From the NCBI RefSeq assembly GCF_026283955.1, contig NZ_JAPDPE010000033.1, positions 1 through 42,226 of the forward strand: a stretch of 42,226 nt of DNA. Reading direction: 5' to 3'. Position numbers and translations under genes: made by a program. The notes beneath the pieces were generated by a model that was not told where the DNA came from, did no database searches, and saw nothing but the letters and a program-made list of their open reading frames with translations. This document shows positions 33,205-40,784 of this stretch, in pieces; position 1 is the first letter of the stretch, and each line of letters opens with the position of its first letter. Source of the stretch: Dyella silvatica (GTDB taxonomy: Bacteria > Pseudomonadota > Gammaproteobacteria > Xanthomonadales > Rhodanobacteraceae).

Positions 33205-33880
33205 TCAGGCTTCATGGCGGGATGCGATGCCGGTGATGATGCCGGCGCCTATCCACTCGGCGAGCAGTGCGCCAGCACGATTCACGCCGGCCTCCTCGCC
33301 GAGATGTTCGACCAGGGCATCGCACAGGGCGGCAAAGCCTTGGCCATCGTGCAGCGAGAGCAGCGCGGCGTACTCGATGGCGTCGATGTGTTTAAGCTGG
33401 CATGTGAATTCGCGCCTCCAGGTGATCAGTCCGCCAGTCTGGTCGAGCATGCGTGAAATAAATGCGGGCATGGTCCCAATCGACATCTGACAGGTGGCTA
33501 CTCGCTATCGGTTCGGCATCGGCGGCGACGAAGGATTCCGACAGAGACCATTCGATCCAGGCCAGCTCATGGATGTCCGGGTTGTCAGGGAACATCGAGC
33601 GCAAGGTTTCCTCGAAATCGGCACCGTAGACATCAAGCGTCCATGCATGAGGCGGATGGTTATCGATGTGGGTGATCGCGGCTTCGCGGAAAAGCTCCGC
33701 GCCCATCCAGGTACTCAGGAGCGGATAACTGGTTTGCAGGCAGCCGACCAGTTGCGCGCGGTAATTGTTTTGGTAGACCGTCAGTCCGGCTATCGATGGT
33801 GGGTCGAGGTCACGCGACGCTTCGTCCGAGCTGCAGGTCAGCCAGTTGCGCAAGCTCTGCTGGAGTTCGGCGAGTTTCAC
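33205..33880 (-). pseudogene. BufC/HvfC (DUF2063) partner protein, damaged
   Basis: The GTG start at 33880 overlaps the BufB stop as GTGA. The first part, LAELQQSLRNWLTC through LTVYQNNYRAQLVGCLQTSY and DIHELAWIEWSLSESF, is the DUF2063 domain of the RiPP-recognition partner that works with BufB. After DWDHARIYFTHARP (about 33440) the frame stops making sense and ends at 33392. The expected C-terminal domain reappears in another frame (GGLITWRREFTC, HIDAIEYAALLSLHDGQGFA, AGALLAEWIGAGIITGI) to 33205. A frameshift and loss of about 25-30 residues between the two explain this. The product would be truncated, with the DUF2063 domain kept. Confidence 0.75.
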
Positions 33881-34722
33881 GCGGCCTCCGGCATATCGCG
33901 CTGACGTTGGCCGATGCCGCGTGCCATGGCGAGTTCGTCGAGCAAGTCGGCGAGGGGAGGGATGGCATCGTCGCGTTCGATCATGGTGGCTACCGGACCC
34001 AGCAGCGCGATCGCCTCGGCGTATAGCGCCCACACGTCCTCGCATACCGGTTGGTCGTGCGTGTCGATCAGCAGCTCGTTTGTTTCGGTGTGCCCCGCCA
34101 GATGAATTTGGCGCACGCGGTCGGCAGGGATGCCGCGAAGAAAATCACGCGCATCCAAGCCATGATTGCGTGAGCTGACGTAGACATTGTTGACGTCCAG
34201 TAACAAGCCACAGCCGGTGCGGCGGGTCATCTCCGCCAGAAACACGTGTTCGGGCATGGCGCTCTCTACGAATGCGACATAGCTCGACGGATTCTCAAAC
34301 AGCATCGAGCGGCCAAGCGCGTGCTGCGCGATGTCGATATGGTGGCAGACGAGATCGAGTGCTTCTTCGGTATAGGGCAGCGGCAATAAGTCGTGCGAGT
34401 TGAAGCGGCCGATGCGCGACCAGCTCAGATGGTCGGACACGAACAGCGGTTCGATGTGGTTCACCAGTGCACGCAGGCGGCGCAGATAATCCGGGTTCAG
34501 GCCATCCGCTGAGCCTAGCGACATCGATACGCCGTGCAGCGCTACGGGGTGACGCTCTCGCACCTGGCGCAGGATGTGCAGCGGCTGGCCGCCATCGATC
34601 ATAAAGTTTTCCGAGATCACTTCTACGAAGTCGACCGGCACCTCAGTGTCGAGAAAATCGCGGTAGTGCTCCTTGCGCAAGCCGAGGCCGTAACCGGCAA
34701 ATGTAGGAGGAGGGGCGAGCAT
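33877..34722 (-). CDS. bufB: BufB, DUF692 multinuclear iron oxidase modifying bufferins
   Basis: 281 residues, the normal size of DUF692/MbnB-like enzymes, which use two or three iron ions in a TIM barrel to oxidise cysteines of a precursor peptide; for bufferins this yields thiooxazole-type groups that bind copper. Visible landmarks: FAGYGLGLRKEHYRDF at the start, DFVEVISENFM, LHGVSMSLGS, PLFVSDHLSW, HHIDIAQHALG, LFENPSSYV and LLLDVNNVYVSS, which carry the His, Asp, Glu and Asn metal ligands. It lies 62 nt after the BufA2 gene, with a hairpin in between, and its stop overlaps the start of the BufC remnant. It acts in the cytoplasm before precursor export. Confidence 0.9.
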   Translation of the reverse strand: MLAPPPTFAGYGLGLRKEHYRDFLDTEVPVDFVEVISENFMIDGGQPLHILRQVRERHPVALHGVSMSLGSADGLNPDYLRRLRALVNHIEPLFVSDHLSWSRIGRFNSHDLLPLPYTEEALDLVCHHIDIAQHALGRSMLFENPSSYVAFVESAMPEHVFLAEMTRRTGCGLLLDVNNVYVSSRNHGLDARDFLRGIPADRVRQIHLAGHTETNELLIDTHDQPVCEDVWALYAEAIALLGPVATMIERDDAIPPLADLLDELAMARGIGQRQRDMPEAA

Positions 34723-34750
34723 GGCGTGGCTCCGGGCGTAAGAGAAAAGT

Positions 34751-34777
34751 GCAGGGCCCGCGCAGCGCGGGCCCTGC
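34751..34777 (-). terminator. Intercistronic hairpin between bufA2 and bufB (attenuator candidate)
   Basis: Perfect 12-bp arms GCAGGGCCCGCG (34751-34762) and CGCGGGCCCTGC (34766-34777) around a CAG loop. Read on the minus strand it directly follows the bufA2 stop and is followed by ACTTTTCT. This is a Rho-independent-like structure with a short T-run that could end most transcripts after the precursor gene and let a fraction proceed into bufB. Confidence 0.65.
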
Positions 34778-34784
34778 GATGTCG

Positions 34785-35069
34785 TTACTTGGGTTCGGTC
34801 AGCGTGCCGCCTGCGGCGAGACAGGCGCTTTTGGTTTTTACGATCACGCCCTGGCCCTTGCAGTCATTCAGGCCTTTGCAGTCGTGCTTGGAGGTGGCGC
34901 AGAGGCTGGTGCCCTTGCAGCTGTTGACGCCATAGCAGCGGCCTGGCTCTTCCTTGCCGGCTGGTTGGTCGGCGGCGCGCGCCGGCGAGGCGATGGAGGC
35001 GATGGTCAGGGCGATAAGGGCGGCGGCCGAGGCGAAACCGGTACGCGATTTGATGGCGAGCGAGGTCAT
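34785..35069 (-). CDS. bufA2: BufA2-type bufferin precursor
   Basis: 94 residues. A signal peptide with core ASAAALIALTIASIAS ends near ARA. The mature part is Cys- and Lys-rich: RCYGVNSCKGTSLC, HDCKGLNDCKGQG and SACLAAGG give six cysteines. This spacing (CxGxNxCKG..C.., CKGxNxCKGQG) is that of the BufA2 group of bufferin metallophores, exported peptides whose cysteines are modified by BufB and bind copper in the periplasm. AAGGA precedes the ATG. The modifying enzyme gene follows. It differs from the BufA1 (DUF2282) precursor of the same operon. Confidence 0.85.
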   Translation of the reverse strand: MTSLAIKSRTGFASAAALIALTIASIASPARAADQPAGKEEPGRCYGVNSCKGTSLCATSKHDCKGLNDCKGQGVIVKTKSACLAAGGTLTEPK

Positions 35070-35115
35070 GACGATGTTCCTTGGATGATGGTGGGCGGAG
35101 TGGTGGTTGGCGTGC

Positions 35116-35877
35116 TTAGTGCACGCTGGTGGCGGCGTCTTCGATCACCTTCGCCACCGCTTCGGGTTGCGAGATGTAGACGACGTGACTGGCTTTGATT
35201 TCAGTGACCCTGGAGCCGGCACGCTGGTACATCCAGCGCTGCAGATCGGGGCTGAGTGCGTGGTCGTCGGTGGTCACCACGGCCCAACTGGGCTTGCTGT
35301 GCCAGGCGGCGACCGCCATCGTGGCGTTGAAGGCCGCGGTGCTTGCCGCTACCTGCGAGACGGCCATGAAGTCGGTGCGGTTCTTGCTCAGGTCGCCGGC
35401 AAAATCGGTGCCGAATTTGGTGGTGTCGAAGTACAAATGGCCGTCGCGAGTCGGCACGATGTCGTTGCTTGGTGCGGGCATCGAGCCGACCAGTTGCGAC
35501 AGGCTTTCGCCGACATCCGGCTCTACCGCGGCGACGTAGACCAGTGCCTTGACCTTGTCGCGGTTGCCGGCCTGGGTGATCACGGCGCCGCCGTAGCTGT
35601 GGCCGACCAGCACGACCGGTCCGTCCTGTCGGCGGATCAGGTCGCGGGTTTGCTCGATGTCGTTTGCCAGCGTGTCGATGCGCGGCTGCGCCACGGTTAC
35701 GCTGTAGCCCTTGTGGATCAGGATGTCGTGGACGACGCGCCAGCCGGAGCCGTCGACGAAGGCGCCGGGTACGATCACGATGTTTTTCACGCCGCTGGGT
35801 GTGGGTGTCGCAGCGGCCGCGAGGGCCGGTCCGGCTGATGCCATCAAGACGATGGCGAGGCTCAACAAAGTACGCAT
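35116..35877 (-). CDS. Secreted alpha/beta hydrolase inside the bufferin operon
   Basis: 253 residues. Signal peptide LLSLAIVLMASAGPALAAAA. The fold is the small-esterase type: NIVIVPGAFVDGSGW (oxyanion), GPVVLVGHSYGGAVI with nucleophile Ser at about 94, and the catalytic His in IKASHVVYIS near the C-terminus. Such hydrolases (methylesterase/pyrethroid-hydrolase-like) are common and mostly of unknown substrate. It sits between the DoxX gene and bufA2 with gaps of 51 and 46 nt in the same direction, so it is probably part of the operon, but it is not a standard bufferin gene. Confidence 0.85.
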   Translation of the reverse strand: MRTLLSLAIVLMASAGPALAAAATPTPSGVKNIVIVPGAFVDGSGWRVVHDILIHKGYSVTVAQPRIDTLANDIEQTRDLIRRQDGPVVLVGHSYGGAVITQAGNRDKVKALVYVAAVEPDVGESLSQLVGSMPAPSNDIVPTRDGHLYFDTTKFGTDFAGDLSKNRTDFMAVSQVAASTAAFNATMAVAAWHSKPSWAVVTTDDHALSPDLQRWMYQRAGSRVTEIKASHVVYISQPEAVAKVIEDAATSVH

Positions 35878-35928
35878 GGGTCATGTCCTTGCGGTAGTCA
35901 GGGGGTAATCAGGGAGATAGAAATGGCT

Positions 35929-36408
35929 TCAGCGGGCTAGCCGCCATTGGCGCCAGGCGTGGTCGAGCGACCAGTGACCTCCACCGCGCGCCGCCAGCGG
36001 AAGCAGCAGGGCGGCCCAGCTGAGGTGCGTCGGCCATGCATCCGGATAAACGAAGATCTCGATGACCGTGGTCATGCTGAGCAAGGCCAGCGCGGAGATC
36101 CGCGTGAACAGGCCGAGCACCAGCAGCATCGGAAACACATGTTCTGCGCCGGTAGCCAACCGCGCTGCCCACTCGGATGGAATCAGCGGCAAGGCGTATT
36201 CCGCAGCAAACAAGTCGTAGGTCGATGGCTTGATCGACAGGAACCCCTCGACCTTGGTCCGCCCGGACTGAAAGAACACAGCGGCGATGCCGACGCGCAC
36301 GATCAACAGCAGTAGCGCATCCGGAACCAGCGTCGTCCAGCGCGACGCCGGCAAGGGATATGCCGCATCCACCGGCATCGACAGCGCAGTGCGTGACGCG
36401 GCGATCAT
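35929..36408 (-). CDS. DoxX-family membrane protein (BufD-like)
   Basis: 159 residues with four hydrophobic segments: [19 protein letters not shown], a segment around [40 protein letters not shown] and [13 protein letters not shown]. The pattern [12 protein letters not shown] followed by [15 protein letters not shown] is typical of DoxX. DoxX proteins regularly accompany DUF2282/DUF692 genes in bufferin operons, where they are called BufD. The start overlaps the bufA1 stop as ATGA, so translation is coupled. Its biochemical role is not established. Confidence 0.85.
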   Translation of the reverse strand: MIAASRTALSMPVDAAYPLPASRWTTLVPDALLLLIVRVGIAAVFFQSGRTKVEGFLSIKPSTYDLFAAEYALPLIPSEWAARLATGAEHVFPMLLVLGLFTRISALALLSMTTVIEIFVYPDAWPTHLSWAALLLPLAARGGGHWSLDHAWRQWRLAR

Positions 36409-36680
36409 GACTTGGCCTCAAGCGAGCCGTGGCCTTTGGGAGTCTTGATCGTGGTGCAGGTCCCTTTGTCGACCAGCACCCAGGCATTGCCCTGATAGTC
36501 GACCTTGGACGTGCCGGCGCAAGTCGTGCCCGTGCCCGCGGCGCAATCGTTTTTGCCGGCCTGCGCGACGCCGTAACACTTCTCCATCGGCTTTCTCGCC
36601 TCATCGGCATGAGCGGCCCCGGCAAGCGTGGCGAGGCTGAGCGCCAAGGTGGCGGCGAGGGTGGCATGTGTGCGTTTCAT
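36405..36680 (-). CDS. bufA1: BufA1-type bufferin precursor (DUF2282)
   Basis: 91 residues. Signal peptide [18 protein letters not shown], cleavage near AHA-DE. The mature part is almost the DUF2282 consensus: [36 protein letters not shown] and [16 protein letters not shown], with four cysteines. In this family BufB and BufC oxidise core cysteines to make a copper-binding metallophore exported by the Sec route. AAAGGA lies 7-8 nt before the ATG. It follows the Ohr gene by 42 nt and is coupled to the DoxX gene. Confidence 0.92.
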   Translation of the reverse strand: MKRTHATLAATLALSLATLAGAAHADEARKPMEKCYGVAQAGKNDCAAGTGTTCAGTSKVDYQGNAWVLVDKGTCTTIKTPKGHGSLEAKS

Positions 36681-36722
36681 GCAGGATTCCTTTGACGTTG
36701 GGTAAGTGGTGGGCGGGGCGAA

Positions 36723-37139
36723 TCAGACGAGTGCAATCGCAACGTCGATATTTCCGCGCGTTGCCTTGGAGTACGGGCAGGTCTGGTGGGCGGCATCGAT
36801 CAGCGCTTGCGCCAGCTCGTGGTCGAGGCCGGGCAGGGAGACGGCGAGGCGTGCCTGCAAGAAGTAGCCATCCTTGCCTTGGCCGAGATCCACCTCGGCG
36901 GATACGGCGGCATCGACGGGGAGGTCAGTCTTTCGAGCGCGGGCGGCAAGGCGCATCGCCCCCATAAAGCAAGCCGACCAGCCGGCGCCGAACAACTGCT
37001 CAGGATTTGTACCGACACCGGCGGAACCCGGCGGTGACAGCTTGATGTCGAGGTGACCGTCACTGCTGCGCGAGTGGCCGTCGCGACCGCCGGTGGTGAG
37101 AGTCTTGCCGGTATAGAGAATGGTGTTGTGCTCGGACAT
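36723..37139 (-). CDS. ohr: Ohr/OsmC-family organic hydroperoxide reductase
   Basis: 138 residues from ATG 37139; the frame is open to 37349 but AAGGAG lies 9 nt before this ATG and homology begins there. Motifs of Ohr: ILYTGKTLTTGGRDGHSRSS, NPEQLFGAGWSACFMGAM with the peroxidatic Cys (C57), and HQTCPYSKATRGNIDV with the resolving Cys (C121). Ohr reduces organic hydroperoxides in the cytoplasm using lipoylated or thiol donors. It is first of the bufferin operon, 42 nt before bufA1, suggesting a joint response to copper and oxidative stress. Confidence 0.9.
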   Translation of the reverse strand: MSEHNTILYTGKTLTTGGRDGHSRSSDGHLDIKLSPPGSAGVGTNPEQLFGAGWSACFMGAMRLAARARKTDLPVDAAVSAEVDLGQGKDGYFLQARLAVSLPGLDHELAQALIDAAHQTCPYSKATRGNIDVAIALV

Positions 37140-37286
37140 GGGCGGGTGCTCCTTGGGTGATGGGTCGATGGGTGATGGGTCGAGAGGCTGTCGATCAGCC
37201 GGTGTGACTAGGAGACCCTTTCCACGTATCCGCGATGTGTCCTGCGCGGCGCCGAAGCGCATCGAAATGTGTCGCCGCGGCAGATC

Positions 37287-37390
37287 GATACGTTCCGATA
37301 CAAAACGCGCGCAGGCCACGCCCCGGGCGTACCGGCGGGGCAGATACAAAGCGATACAAAAAGCGGCTTTGAGGACACGCCCGGTACAAA
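37287..37390. repeat. Cluster of GATAC(AAA) direct repeats in the divergent promoter
   Basis: GATACGTT (37287) and GATACAAA (37297) are 10 bp apart; GATACAAA at 37343 and again at 37353 are 10 bp apart; GGTACAAA follows at 37383, 30 bp further. They fill the 336-bp region between ohr (minus) and the thioredoxin-like gene (plus), which holds no gene. Head-to-tail repeats at one helical turn are how OmpR/PhoB-type regulators bind; one such regulator is encoded at 38059. Confidence 0.55.
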
Positions 37391-37475
37391 CAGGCTTGCT
37401 TCAATAGCCACATGCCCGGCGCGAATGCCGATGCCATACATGCCGCATAGCCCATGTTCTTGAAGGACGAATCCG

Positions 37476-38018
37476 ATGATCTCTTTACGCATAGCGGCTG
37501 CCGCCGCCGCTTTCAGTGCCGCCCTTTTCGCTGTCTGGCCGGGCAGCTGGAACGAGGCCAGCGCGGAAACGCCGAGTACCGGCGTGTCCGCGCCAGATCT
37601 ATCCGGCGCCACGCGCTGGTTCAACTCGCCGCCGCTTTCCATGGGGGCGCTGCGCGGCAAGGTGGTGCTGGTGGAGTTCTGGACACGCGAATGCATCAAC
37701 TGTCTGCACGTGTTGCCGCATACCAAGGCCTTGTACGAGCGCTACGCCGGTGGCGGCCTGGTGGTGATTGGCGTGCATACGCCTGAGTACGACGAGGAGC
37801 GCGATCCGGCGAGCGTGCAGGCGGCGATGCAGCGCCTGGGCATCGGCTGGCCGGTGGCGGTGGATAACGACTACCGGATCTGGAATGCCTACGGCAATCG
37901 CTTCTGGCCGGCCATCTATCTGATCGACCGCGAGGGTCGGGTGGTCTATCGCCATATCGGCGAGGGAGGCTACGATCGTACGGAAGAGCGTGTTCGCCAG
38001 CTGCTGGGCAAGGCGTGA
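37476..38018 (+). CDS. Exported thioredoxin-like (TlpA/DipZ-type) protein
   Basis: 180 residues. Signal peptide ISLRIAAAAAAFSAALFAVW, cleavage near ASA-ET. The thioredoxin fold shows LRGKVVLVEFWTRECINCLH with the redox pair CINC, GGLVVIGVHTPEYDEE, and the cis-Pro segment FWPAIYLIDREGRVVY. The CINC centre and YDEERD..V..A motif match the C-terminal periplasmic domain of DipZ-like proteins. It probably reduces or oxidises thiols in the periplasm, perhaps those of the cysteine-rich bufferins encoded opposite. AAGGA precedes the ATG. The response-regulator gene follows after 40 nt. Confidence 0.88.
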   Translation: MISLRIAAAAAAFSAALFAVWPGSWNEASAETPSTGVSAPDLSGATRWFNSPPLSMGALRGKVVLVEFWTRECINCLHVLPHTKALYERYAGGGLVVIGVHTPEYDEERDPASVQAAMQRLGIGWPVAVDNDYRIWNAYGNRFWPAIYLIDREGRVVYRHIGEGGYDRTEERVRQLLGKA

Positions 38019-38058
38019 TTCACGCGGGCACGAATACGACGGACTACGGGACATAGCC

Positions 38059-38799
38059 ATGGAACACACCGACCATATTCTGGTCGTCGACGACGATCAC
38101 GGCATCCGCACGGGTATCGTGGACTACCTGCGCAAGAACGGGCTGCGCGCCAGCGCGGCTGGGGACGGGCGCGAGATGTTCGCGCAGTTGGATACCTCGG
38201 CCTTTGATCTGGTCGTGCTCGATATCATGATGCCGGGCGATGATGGGCTGGTGCTTTGTCGCATGCTGCGCAGTGGCAAGCATCGCCATGTGCCAGTGGT
38301 GCTGCTTACCGCTCGCGACGACGAAACCGATCGCATCATCGGCCTGGAGATGGGCGCCGACGATTACGTCACCAAACCGTTTTCGCCGCGCGAACTGCTG
38401 GCGCGCATCAAGGCGGTGATCCGCCGCACGCGGATGTTGCCGCCCAACCTGCGCGTCACTGAAAGCAGCGATACGATTTCCTTTGGACGCTGGCGCCTGG
38501 ACACGACCGCACGTCACTTGCTTGACGAGGATGGCACGGTCGTATCGCTGAGCGGTGCGGAGTTCCGCCTGCTACGCGTGTTCCTCGATCACCCGCAGCG
38601 CGTGCTGTCGCGCGACCAGTTGCTCAACCTCACCCAGGGCCGGGACGCGGAGCTGTTCGACCGTTCCATCGACTTGCTGGTAAGCCGTCTGCGCCAACGC
38701 TTGCTCGACGATGCGCGCGGCCAGACCTATATCAAGACCGTGCGCAGCGAGGGTTACGTGTTCTCCATGCCGGTCATCATCAACGGACAGCAACCATGA
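38059..38799 (+). CDS. OmpR-family response regulator
   Basis: 246 residues from ATG 38059. Receiver domain: acidic pocket in ILVVDDDHGIR (D11-D13), phospho-acceptor in FDLVVLDIMMPGDDG (D55), conserved Thr in VVLLTARDDE and Lys in DDYVTKPFSPREL. Residues about 135-240 form the OmpR/PhoB winged helix (LSGAEFRLLRVFLDHPQRVL, FDRSIDLLVSRLRQRL, TYIKTVRSEGYVF). The stop overlaps the kinase start as ATGA. The partner kinase is the next gene. Tandem GATAC repeats upstream of the thioredoxin/ohr promoters are plausible targets. Confidence 0.93.
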   Translation: MEHTDHILVVDDDHGIRTGIVDYLRKNGLRASAAGDGREMFAQLDTSAFDLVVLDIMMPGDDGLVLCRMLRSGKHRHVPVVLLTARDDETDRIIGLEMGADDYVTKPFSPRELLARIKAVIRRTRMLPPNLRVTESSDTISFGRWRLDTTARHLLDEDGTVVSLSGAEFRLLRVFLDHPQRVLSRDQLLNLTQGRDAELFDRSIDLLVSRLRQRLLDDARGQTYIKTVRSEGYVFSMPVIINGQQP

Positions 38800-40115
38800 G
38801 TGCCGCGCCGTCGTACCTGGCGCGACGCTGGCTGCCGCGCAGCATAGCCTCGCGTCTGTACCTGATCATCTTCGCTGGCCTGATGTTGGCGCAGGGGCTT
38901 TCGTTCGCCTTGCTCTATGTGGAACGCTACCAAAGCGCGACGGCGGTGATGTTCAACACCCTGGAGCACGATGTCGGTACGTCGGTGGCCGTGCTGGACC
39001 GGCTGCCGGCAGCGGAGCGGTCGACCTGGCTTAACCGACTAGAGCGCGATAACTATCATTACATCCTCGGTCCCGGTGAGCCGGGCCGCAGCTTGAGCAC
39101 CGAGCGCTCGCGCTACGTCATCAGCATGATCGCCAAGGAAGTCGGCGCCGATTTCCAGGTGTACGGCCATACCATTTCCATGGCGCCGGAACGCTACCAG
39201 GTGCACTTCATCCTGCACGACGGGTCTCCGCTTACGCTGGAGATCACGCCGCATATGAAGCCACTGGCTACGTGGCTGCCCTTCGTCTTCATTCTCCAGG
39301 TCATTCTGCTGTTGCTGTGCACTTGGTTGGCGGTGCGTTTAGCCACACGACCATTGACGGCGCTGGCCGAAGCAGCCGATGCCATGATTCCGGCGGCGGA
39401 GGGTCCGCGCATGTCACAGGATGGGCCGACGGAAGTGGCCCACGCCGCCAGAGCGTTCAATGCCATGCAGGACCGTATCGCTCATCACCTCAAGGAGCGT
39501 CTGCACATCCTCGCCGCCATCTCGCACGATTTGCAGACGCCGATCACCCGGATGCGCTTGCGCGTGGAGGCGCTGGATGCGTCGCCCGAGCAACAGAAGA
39601 TCGTCGATGATCTGCATGAGCTCGAACATCTGGTCCGCGAGGGCGTGGCGTATGCCCGCAGTGTGCATGGCGGTGCCGAGACACCTGCACGGCTCGATCT
39701 CGGCGCGTTCCTGGAAAGCATAGTGTTCGACTATCAGGACATGGGCCGTGCCGTCACATTGTCCGGCCGTGTCACCGGAACAGCGATGGTGCGCCCGCAG
39801 GCATTGCGGCGGGTGCTGTCGAACTTGATCGACAACGCGCTCAAGTACGCTGGCTCAGCCGATATCGACGTGCAACGCACCGCGCACGACGCGTTGAATA
39901 TCACCGTGGCCGACCGAGGCCCCGGCATCCCCGAAGACGAGCTTGAATTGGTGCTGCAACCGTTTTATCGACTGGAGTCATCGCGCAACCGCGACACCGG
40001 TGGTGCAGGTCTCGGTCTGGCGATTGCTGCACAGCTTGTCGCCTCGATTGGCGGACAGCTTCGGCTAAGCCATCGCGATGGCGGTGGACTCATGGCCATC
40101 ATCACCTTGCCGTGA
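38796..40115 (+). CDS. Sensor histidine kinase
   Basis: 439 residues. Transmembrane helices at about 21-42 (LYLIIFAGLMLAQGLSFALL) and 160-180 (LPFVFILQVILLLLCTWLAV) enclose a periplasmic sensor region of about 115 residues. A HAMP linker follows (ATRPLTALAEAADAM), then the phospho-acceptor motif ILAAISHDLQTPITRMR (H244), and the ATP-binding domain with N-box RRVLSNLIDNALKYA, G1 DRGPGIPEDEL, F-box LQPFYRLESS and G2 GGAGLGLAIA. It should sense a periplasmic cue and phosphorylate the upstream regulator. Its position opposite a bufferin operon makes a metal or redox cue plausible. Confidence 0.93.
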   Translation: MSAAPSYLARRWLPRSIASRLYLIIFAGLMLAQGLSFALLYVERYQSATAVMFNTLEHDVGTSVAVLDRLPAAERSTWLNRLERDNYHYILGPGEPGRSLSTERSRYVISMIAKEVGADFQVYGHTISMAPERYQVHFILHDGSPLTLEITPHMKPLATWLPFVFILQVILLLLCTWLAVRLATRPLTALAEAADAMIPAAEGPRMSQDGPTEVAHAARAFNAMQDRIAHHLKERLHILAAISHDLQTPITRMRLRVEALDASPEQQKIVDDLHELEHLVREGVAYARSVHGGAETPARLDLGAFLESIVFDYQDMGRAVTLSGRVTGTAMVRPQALRRVLSNLIDNALKYAGSADIDVQRTAHDALNITVADRGPGIPEDELELVLQPFYRLESSRNRDTGGAGLGLAIAAQLVASIGGQLRLSHRDGGGLMAIITLP

Positions 40116-40130
40116 AGGTGCGCTGGGGAG

Positions 40131-40691
40131 TCACCATACTTCCACTTCATAGATGCGCGTTGCGGGATCGTCCTCGGCTTGCGTCGGCTGAGTTACCACC
40201 AGACGCACGTACTGCGCACGGATGGGTTTGATGGGGTGGGTGCTGACGCTGTCGTGGTTGTTCTGCACGGAAACCACCGTGGTCCAGGTGTTGCCATCAT
40301 CGGAAGTGCTGATATGGAACGCCCGTGTATTCATCGTTACCGGTTCACCGCCTGCTCCGGCATGACGGATTCTGAAGCCATGCACTTCGCGCTCACTGCT
40401 AAGGTCGATTTGCAGCCAGGCGGGGCGCTGTTTGCTGCAGAACTTGTCCTGGGTCTTGCTAGCCCACAGGCCGTTGACGGCTTTCTCGGCTTCCTCGCCG
40501 GGCTTGCAGATCACCGAGCCTGTGGTGGGCTGGTGTAACGCATAGTCCACCTGCTGCCCATCGTGCGCCCCTGCCGCACGATCGACGCCAAACGTGGTGG
40601 CACCAATGGCCAGCAAACAGGTGCAGCAAGTCAGCCATGCTCGGCGTGAGGCGCAGGCGCGTGGGGCGTGATTCCAGCGTGGAAGGCGCAT
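40131..40691 (-). CDS. Secreted discoidin (F5/8 type C) domain protein
   Basis: 186 residues from ATG 40691, chosen because CGGAG lies 8 nt upstream; an in-frame ATG-like start at 40745 has none. The N-terminus is a long signal peptide (WLTCCTCLLAIGATTFGV, cleavage near AGA-HD). The rest is one discoidin-like beta sandwich: ALHQPTTGSVICKPGEEAEKA, AVNGLWASKTQDKFCSK, PAWLQIDLSSEREVHGFRIR, FHISTSDDGNTWTTVV and AQYVRLVVTQPTQ. Such domains bind carbohydrate or other surfaces. There is no catalytic module. It is convergent with the kinase gene and 15 bp from its end. Confidence 0.85.
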   Translation of the reverse strand: MRLPRWNHAPRACASRRAWLTCCTCLLAIGATTFGVDRAAGAHDGQQVDYALHQPTTGSVICKPGEEAEKAVNGLWASKTQDKFCSKQRPAWLQIDLSSEREVHGFRIRHAGAGGEPVTMNTRAFHISTSDDGNTWTTVVSVQNNHDSVSTHPIKPIRAQYVRLVVTQPTQAEDDPATRIYEVEVW

Positions 40692-40784
40692 GCGGTGTTC
40701 TCCGTAATCAGATCGAAGCCCGAAGAGGCGTTGGCCATAGCCCAATCAATGATCATGGGTGGCGTGGGGCGGCATGGGGTGTGA

